A DNA stretch of 64,000 nt from Sipunculus nudus (Eukaryota; Annelida; Sipuncula; Golfingiida; Sipunculidae). The position numbers and the translations under genes were made by a program. Under the pieces are notes generated by a model that was given only the letters and a program-made list of their open reading frames with translations, had not been told where the DNA came from and did no database searches. Shown piece by piece: positions 58,132-64,000 of this stretch. The stretch is from the NCBI GenBank assembly GCA_026874595.1, contig CM049314.1, forward strand, positions 75,032,300 through 75,096,299, in the 5' to 3' direction. Position 1 is the stretch's first letter; each line of letters opens with the position of its first letter.

Positions 58132-58338
58132 ATGTCTCAAACTCAAAGCAACGAGGCGTCAGCAGGCTTGACGACCGTGGTGTACACCAACGATCTGGCA
58201 GGAGTTTAAACGCCATGTTTTGATTGGGAAAGCCAAAACCTACCTGAACAATTCAAACAGTTTCGACGATACTGCCAGCTGATTCTTGAGACACCTACAT
58301 ACAAATCAAGGTCAGGTAAAGAACTTGTCAATTACATA
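58132..58338 (+). pseudogene. gag: Gypsy element 3 gag, N-terminal part
   Basis: The frame starts at ATG 58132 (MSQTQSNEASAGLTTVVYTN). A TAA stop lies at 58207-58209, then the same frame carries on ('FDWESQNLPEQFKQFRRYCQLIL'), the start of a Gypsy capsid domain. At 58338 it is cut by a DNA transposon, and the same frame resumes at 61719 after the TA duplication is discounted. Leader sequence 57857-58131 has no ORF of note. The stop makes this copy inactive even apart from the insertion. Confidence 0.75.
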
Positions 58339-61300
58339 CCCTTACCGAAAATTTTTATAAGTGCCATATATGTGAACGTTATATGGCACATATAAGGCAC
58401 ATATATGTGCCATATATGTCCCTTATATCCAACCTTATAACTCCCATATATGTCACATATATGTCTGGTATATGGATTTTATATGCAAATTAGGTAGGAG
58501 CCTTATATGTCACATATATGGGCCTTATATGTCACTTATAAGGCTTCCACATATAGGTCCCCTATAACTCCCATATATGTCCCATATATGTGCCTTATAA
58601 CTCCCATATATGTCCCATATATGTGCCTTATAACTCCCATATATGTCCTATATATGTGACATATATGGGACTTATAAGTGCAATATATGTCCCTTATAAG
58701 TGACATATAACTCACATATAAGTCCAGTGTATGCACCTTCAGTGCTGTTTGTCAGTAGCTCAGTTACTTTCTGTTGTATGTTCTGTTTTGAAAGGTGTTT
58801 ACTATTTTCTTTATTTCACAAGGAATTTTGGTTGATGTTAGAAATTAAGGTTTGTGTGTGTGTGTGTTTGTGTGGTGAGCTTCCTGCACTGTGCAATTCC
58901 TTGGAATCAAAGCTGGCCTGCAGTCACACTGGGGGTCATCAACTTCATACAGTCATATGGACTCAAACACATGAAACATAAAAGTATGAAAACACAGTAT
59001 CCAAAATAAATGTTTATTTACACATTTGTAAACTGAAAATAATATTTTCATAAGATTTTAAAACTCCCTGGTTCAGTCAGATTTGAGAGTCTTGTCATTT
59101 AGGGAATGAAGGCTGGAAGGGAATATACACCCTTGCCACACTCCAAATCCTTTTCCGTCTATTCCTGTTTGACCTGTAAAAACAAATGTTACCAGTCTTA
59201 GTATACACATATAATCATTATTGCTCACATTAATTATTTAATTAAATAAGCTTAAAGATAATCTTTTCACATTGATGCTTATAAGTATTGCTTTTATTTA
59301 ACATTAACATTAGTTTACCTTATCTGGAGGCAACACACAAGTCAAAAAAAGAAAAAAAATTATTTCACTGAAAGTACATCTGCTCTCTATCTAGGGGTTT
59401 TAAATGTTCTGAAAATATGCCTGTTTAACATTTAGGATTATAAGTAAATAGAGGTGGACTTCTCAATTACTAACACAGGAAGAGTTTTCCAGTTTATATA
59501 CAGAATATATACAAATAATACAGATTATCAAATATACTGGTCACAGGACAGACACTGTGGCCTAAAGATGCTTGTAGGTTCAGAAAGTAGGTTACTCAGT
59601 TGCAACAATTTTAACATGTAAGCAGTTATAATATATAAATGTTAACCACCAAATTTTTACTTCAAATATTGTATGCTCCAGCTATTTGATAAAAAAAACT
59701 TACAAATCATCACATTGCCCATTTGCTAAAAGATTTAAATGTTACTTTATATAATAAAATGAATATGCTTACCAGACAATTCTTGCAAGGGCTGGAGATA
59801 TCTAGGCTATTCTTATACTTTCACCACCATTTCTTCATACTGGTTCTAAGAAAAGTAAAGAAACCAAATCAAAGAAACAAATGTTGTTGGAAATAAATAA
59901 TTAAGAACTTGGAGTCTTGCATATTTTTGACATTTAAGTAGACAAATGGACTTTTAAAAAAGAGCCTCACATCAAATCATAGAACTGAAACAGTACATCA
60001 ATGATATATTGGTTTTCAGTAATGTTAAAAATGACATCTTGACCTTTAATGGTGAAATGGCACTAAGAAATCATTCAAGGTGGACCCAAAAAATCCACTT
60101 TTGATTGACCTGTAAATTGAACCAGATTTGATTTCTCTTTGGGAATCAAAATAGTACCTAATGAAATCATCTTTAGTGAAACAAATTCCCAAATTATCAT
60201 GCTTTTCCTTTTGTAAAATGTACACCCAACTACAAACAGCATCACTAAAAAGGGCATGTTCTTAGCTTTATGTTGATGTATAGAAAATGCACATTGTCAC
60301 TAAATAGAGGCAACAGCTTTAGCTTTTGACAGGAGCTGGTATTTTGTAAATATGGACCACCTAATAGAGAATGAAACACATAATTGTGTATTTTCAGGGC
60401 AAAACAAGATGAGTGAAAGTCATCTTAATACTATCACTGATTTAAACATGCAAAAAGAACTTAAATAATGCAAGAGTACTCACCAATGAGACACTTTTCA
60501 GCTATAAATTCCCCTTCTGGTTGACAAACCCAGCTTATTCCAAATATGATCCCAACGGTTACCGGATGTTGTCATTCACACAGGAATGCAATCTCTTTGT
60601 CCCGGGGAACACAGCAAGTACAGCTGAGACAGCTAGCTCTAGACCTTGGCCTTATCAGTAACAGTCATGGGGGAGGGGGAGGGGTGTTACATATATCTGT
60701 GAATACAGTATTACTACTCATTACTGAGCCTGAAGAATTTTTGGTTATTGTCACTATAAGGATGCAGACATTTGTTTTTATAAAATAACAATGCTTTGAT
60801 AAATATTGTTGATTTTGTATGGCAATATTTTACAGCTGGAAGGCAGGTGTGTTTTAGCTGTTAGAATTATATAATTATAAATCCAATGAAATATTAGGAT
60901 AATGTTTAGGGTTTGCCATAATAAGTCAGTAGCATACCACATCAATACCCAATGTTCTGTATTTTAATATGAACTAGTTATCTGTGGTAATGGGATTCTG
61001 TAGTACTTGAATATAAACTACATTCCAAATGAATAATGTTTCTTATAATATATCAATGTCACAAAATATAAACAATATGTATTTTTATATTGTGTTTTGA
61101 TTAAATGATCTTTTTCTGCATGAATACTAGTGTTAAATGTTTACATCACTTAAGGAATCAATCAGATAAAAAAGTAGCGGAATATAATTCCTAATTATTA
61201 GTATCATTTTTTAATATACCTAAAATTCTGAGGAAGCTGGTTATTTTGACCCCCATATTACCATACTTCTTCATTATTTATTCAGTTTAATTCATTTTGT

Positions 61301-61716
61301 TTGAAAAACATAAAGAGTTGGGACTTAGAAGTTTCTGCAGCATTTTTGTTCTCTTCGAAAATTTCTAAGTCCTATCTTGTAGCACAATAAGCCTCAAAGT
61401 ATATGAACATATAACTGACATATAACTGACATATACAGAGCTCCTTCATGTGCATGCTACCTAACATCTCCCATACAAGTCACATATAACTGAAATATAG
61501 AGAATAGCTTTAAGTGTGACTCCCTTATAGCTGACATATAACAAACATACAACTCCCTTATAACTGACATATAACAATGCCTGGCAAAACATATAGCTGC
61601 AATATAAATATAACTCACATACACAGCACTTATATGGGAAATATAAGGGACATATAAGGGCCTTATATGGGACATATAAGGCACATATATGTGAGTACTT
61701 TTTATTTTCGTAAGGG
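58339..61716. mobile_element. 3.38-kb DNA transposon with TA target duplication
   Basis: The left end CCCTTACCGAAAATTTTTATAAG and right end CTTTTTATTTTCGTAAGGG are inverted repeats, imperfect after the first ~15 bases. TA at 58337-58338 and 61717-61718 is the target duplication, proved by the gag frame that it splits. About 350 bp at each end are filled with CATATATG-type palindromes and 'CTTATAACTCCCATATATGTC' repeats. The 58860s contain a GT run. No transposase is visible in any frame; short ORFs (for example 60075-60257, minus) are unrecognised. TA duplication suggests a Tc1/mariner-like or related superfamily; I cannot name it more closely. Confidence 0.8.
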
Positions 61717-61718
61717 TA

Positions 61719-62760
61719 TTGCTATGGCTGGGACCAGCAGGGGTTGAAATTTTTGACAATTGGTCGCACCTGACAGTGATAAAGAGGACCCTGATAAAGT
61801 ATGGGATGCATTCACATCATATTTTGAGCCTAGATCCAACTTCAGATAGCACGTTTTCAGCTGCGTGATATGAAACAGAATGCAGCTGAGTCAATTAATT
61901 CCTTTGTGACACGCTTACGCAGTCAAGCACAGAAGTGCAATTTTACTACCCCTGATGACTTTGATGATAATCTCATAGACCAGTTCATTAAGGGCACTGC
62001 ACATGACCCAGTCAGAAAGAAACTGTTAAGCCAAGACCCTAAAGATCTGACTTTCAATAAATGCATAGAGTGCGCACGCACCTATGAAGTTACGTCTGCC
62101 CAGCTGCAGCAGTTTGCCCAACAAACAACCATAGGGGAAGTCAAACACATCAAACATAAAAAGCTGCACAAACATGTACAGCGTAGAGGCAATCATTGTT
62201 CCTTCGTGGTGGTGCACCACATAAACATGTCGACTGTCCAGCAAAGGACCAGGTATGTAACAAATGTCATATACAGGGACACTGGGGCAAAGTTTGCCAA
62301 AACACGAAAAAGAGCACAAATCAAAGAATTAGAGTGCCAAGAGCAGGAGCTACCTGACAACTTTGAGCATTTACAGTTCAGTACACTGACAACAGACAGG
62401 TCAGAAACCGAAGCCTACGCAACAATACAAATCATACCATATGCTAACCGTACCACAAACCTTAAAGGCAAGGTGGACACGGGCGCACAAGGCAATATTT
62501 TGCCAGCACGGACTTTCCGCCAGATATTTCCGAGGTGCATAGATAAGGATGGTTGCCCACAAGTTAACCCATCTGGTACTAAACTTTCTGCATATAACGG
62601 CACCACGATCAAACATTTTGGGACAGTAAGCATGAGATGTAGTTTCGAAGGGAGCCCTTATAAAGTTTGTACTTTCTTCTTAGCCGAAACTGACGGACCG
62701 TCATATACGGTCTGCCAACCTGCACTGATAACGGTCTCATCAGACTTAATTGCGAAATAA
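61719..62760 (+). pseudogene. gag-pol: Gypsy element 3 gag C-terminus, zinc knuckles and protease
   Basis: Gag resumes ('LLWLGPAGVEIFDNW'), is shifted near 61845, and the longest frame runs 61870-62760. It shows 'ESINSFVTRLRSQAQKCNFT' and 'IDQFIKGTAHDPVRKKLL', capsid C-terminal motifs. Around 62200-62300 the zinc-knuckle pattern 'CNKCHIQGHWGKVC' sits in a different frame than the long ORF, so two opposite shifts flank it. The protease follows: 'KGKVDTGAQGNILP' (catalytic Asp of DTG). A stop at 62758-62760 and a shift separate it from RT. Confidence 0.82.
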
Positions 62761-62801
62761 CGCAGGGCACCGGCATCAACGAAACACCAATTGAATCATT
62801 T

Positions 62802-64000
62802 GTGCATCTTAAAGAAATGTACCCAGATTGTTTTACAGGACTTGGCAAGTTGCCAGGAGCCTATAAACTGACATTGAGAGATGGTGTGTGTCCAGTTATA
62901 CACCCACCCCAACGAACACCTATCCAGCTGCGGGACAAAATAAAAGAGGAACTGGACCAAATGATATCCTTAGATGTAATTCGTCCTGTGACAGAACCAA
63001 CAGACTGGGTTTCAAGCCTAACATATGTGCCCAAGCAAGACGGGTCTATTCGAGTCTGCATAGACCCCAAGGCTTTAAATGCATCACTTAAGAGGGGCCA
63101 ACACCATATACCCACAATGGATGAGCTAGCGCACAAGTTCAACAAGGCGACTGTTTTTAGCAAACTTGATGCCAAGTCTGGATACTGGTCCATCTGCCTT
63201 GAACCAGATAGTCAGCTACTGACCACGTTCAATACCCCTTTCAGGCGATATTGTTTCCAACGCCTACTATTTGGCCTGAATGTCAGCCAAGATGCTTTTC
63301 AAGCAGCTATGGACCAAGCACTGGAGGGTCTACCAGGTGTAGTCTCAATTGCGGATGACATCGCAGTTTTTGGCAGCACATAAGCAGAACATGATACTAA
63401 CCTGCACAAACTGATGCAAAGAGCCCAGGAGGTCAACCTTGTCTTCAATGCTGATAAGTCGGTAATCAGGTCTCCAGAAATCCAGTTTTTTGGAAATATT
63501 TACGCTAGTGATGGGGTTCGCCTGGACCCTAGAAAAGTTGAGGCAATCCGTGATCTCAAGGCTCCAACCAATGTGGCTGAACTGCAATCGCTGCTAGGGA
63601 TGATTACCTACCTGTCACCCTATATACCTCGTCTTAGTCAGCACACTACCCCTCTTCGGCAACTGCTTACTCAGGACAGTGAATTCGAGTGGAACCACGA
63701 ACAAGAAGCAGCATTTAGTACGCTTAAAGACATCATATGCAAGGAAACCACACTGAAATATTTCAATCCAGAGAAGCCGGCTGTGATTGAAGTCGATGCA
63801 AGCCAGAAAGCTTTAGGGGCCACACTTACACAAGAGGGCAAAACAATAGCTTTTGCCTCCAAGAGCCTGACAGATGTCGAACAGCGATATGCAAATATCG
63901 AACGAGAGTTTTTCACCAATATATATTTGGTACCCATTTCGTTATTGTGAGTGACCATAAGCCACTAGAAATGATCACCAAGAAGAGCCTCACAGCGGCA
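62802..64000 (+). pseudogene. pol: Gypsy element 3 RT-RNase H (runs off the window)
   Basis: The frame opens at 62802 and has a TAA at 63381-63383, after which the same frame continues to 63950. RT motifs: 'PTDWVSSLTYVPKQDGSIRVCIDPKALN', 'VFSKLDAKSGYWSI' (first Asp), 'LLFGLNVSQDAFQAAMDQ' and 'SIADDIAVFG' (DD; YxDD reads IADD). Then 'FGNIYASDGVRLDPRKVEAI', the connection 'LQSLLGMITYLSPYIPRLS', and RNase H 'PAVIEVDASQKALGATL' (Asp) and 'RYANIERE' (Glu). A frameshift near 63925 moves the rest ('VIVSDHKPLEMI') to another frame up to the window edge. Integrase and 3' LTR are outside. Confidence 0.88.

Noticed and set aside
58536-58736. YMGVIRHIYGTYMGVIRHIYG-type ORF (and the similar one at 61457-61759)
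   Set aside because: They are translations of the CATATATG palindromic repeat arrays at the transposon ends.
59000-59180. Minus-strand terminal exon with AATAAA near 59012
   Set aside because: The AATAAA and the acceptor-like TTTTTACAG are common in AT-rich DNA; the ~25-codon frame is not recognised.
60480-60700. Minus-strand exon ending at CATTG|GTGAGT inside the 3.38-kb transposon
   Set aside because: The donor is good, but frames leading into it have stops within about 27 codons and no convincing acceptor or partner exon was found; kept only as a lead for transposase exon prediction.

Overview
This is eukaryotic, AT-rich, gene-poor animal DNA, almost entirely intron or intergenic sequence packed with transposable elements (TEs) and minisatellites. 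Split exons with GT/AG borders, Ty3/Gypsy pol genes, a Ngaro-type tyrosine-recombinase retrotransposon and several non-autonomous families with terminal hairpins point to a lophotrochozoan, most likely a bivalve mollusc. That placement is inferred from repeat style and rests on no search. There are no operons, rRNAs, tRNAs or CRISPR arrays that I can see.

Layout. 0.2-1.4 kb: a decayed Gypsy integrase. 3.1-3.3 kb: a GC-richer, promoter-like island. 4.1-7.6, 12.6-15.8, 16.9-17.7 and 19.9-21.2 kb: copies of a non-autonomous element called family A here. 10.28-12.0 and 13.8-15.2 kb: a Helitron-like family B with 280-bp internal repeats; its second copy lies inside a family A copy. 16.5-23.8 kb: three consecutive exons, consistent in phase, of one host gene on the + strand. 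It encodes a secreted protein whose start looks like a discoidin (F5/8C) fold; a possible fourth exon lies at 40.8 kb. Intron 2 holds a 39-bp minisatellite that is an amplified copy of the exon 2/intron 2 border, splice donor included.

23.9-40.6 kb is a three-level nest: an element of family E/D contains a family C element made of ~337-bp tandem repeats, and C contains an almost intact 8.2-kb Ngaro-type element (SGNH hydrolase, gag, RT-RNase H, tyrosine recombinase, split direct repeats). 40.98-45.10 kb is a Gypsy element with 179-bp LTR length, a perfect 5-bp target duplication and a truncated 3' LTR. 45.7-49.1 kb is a second E/D copy. 49.2-55.6 kb is a huge 27-bp minisatellite (about 238 units) with higher-order duplications. 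56.3-57.5 kb holds small repeats and a short C copy. 57.68 kb to the end is a third Gypsy element, also with a 179-bp LTR, whose gag gene is split by a 3.38-kb DNA transposon flanked by a TA duplication.

The TE genes act only on their own elements, and most are broken by stops or frameshifts. The host gene is the only probable cellular gene; everything from about 16.6 kb to at least 23.6 kb (perhaps to 41 kb or beyond) would be its introns, swollen by nested insertions.
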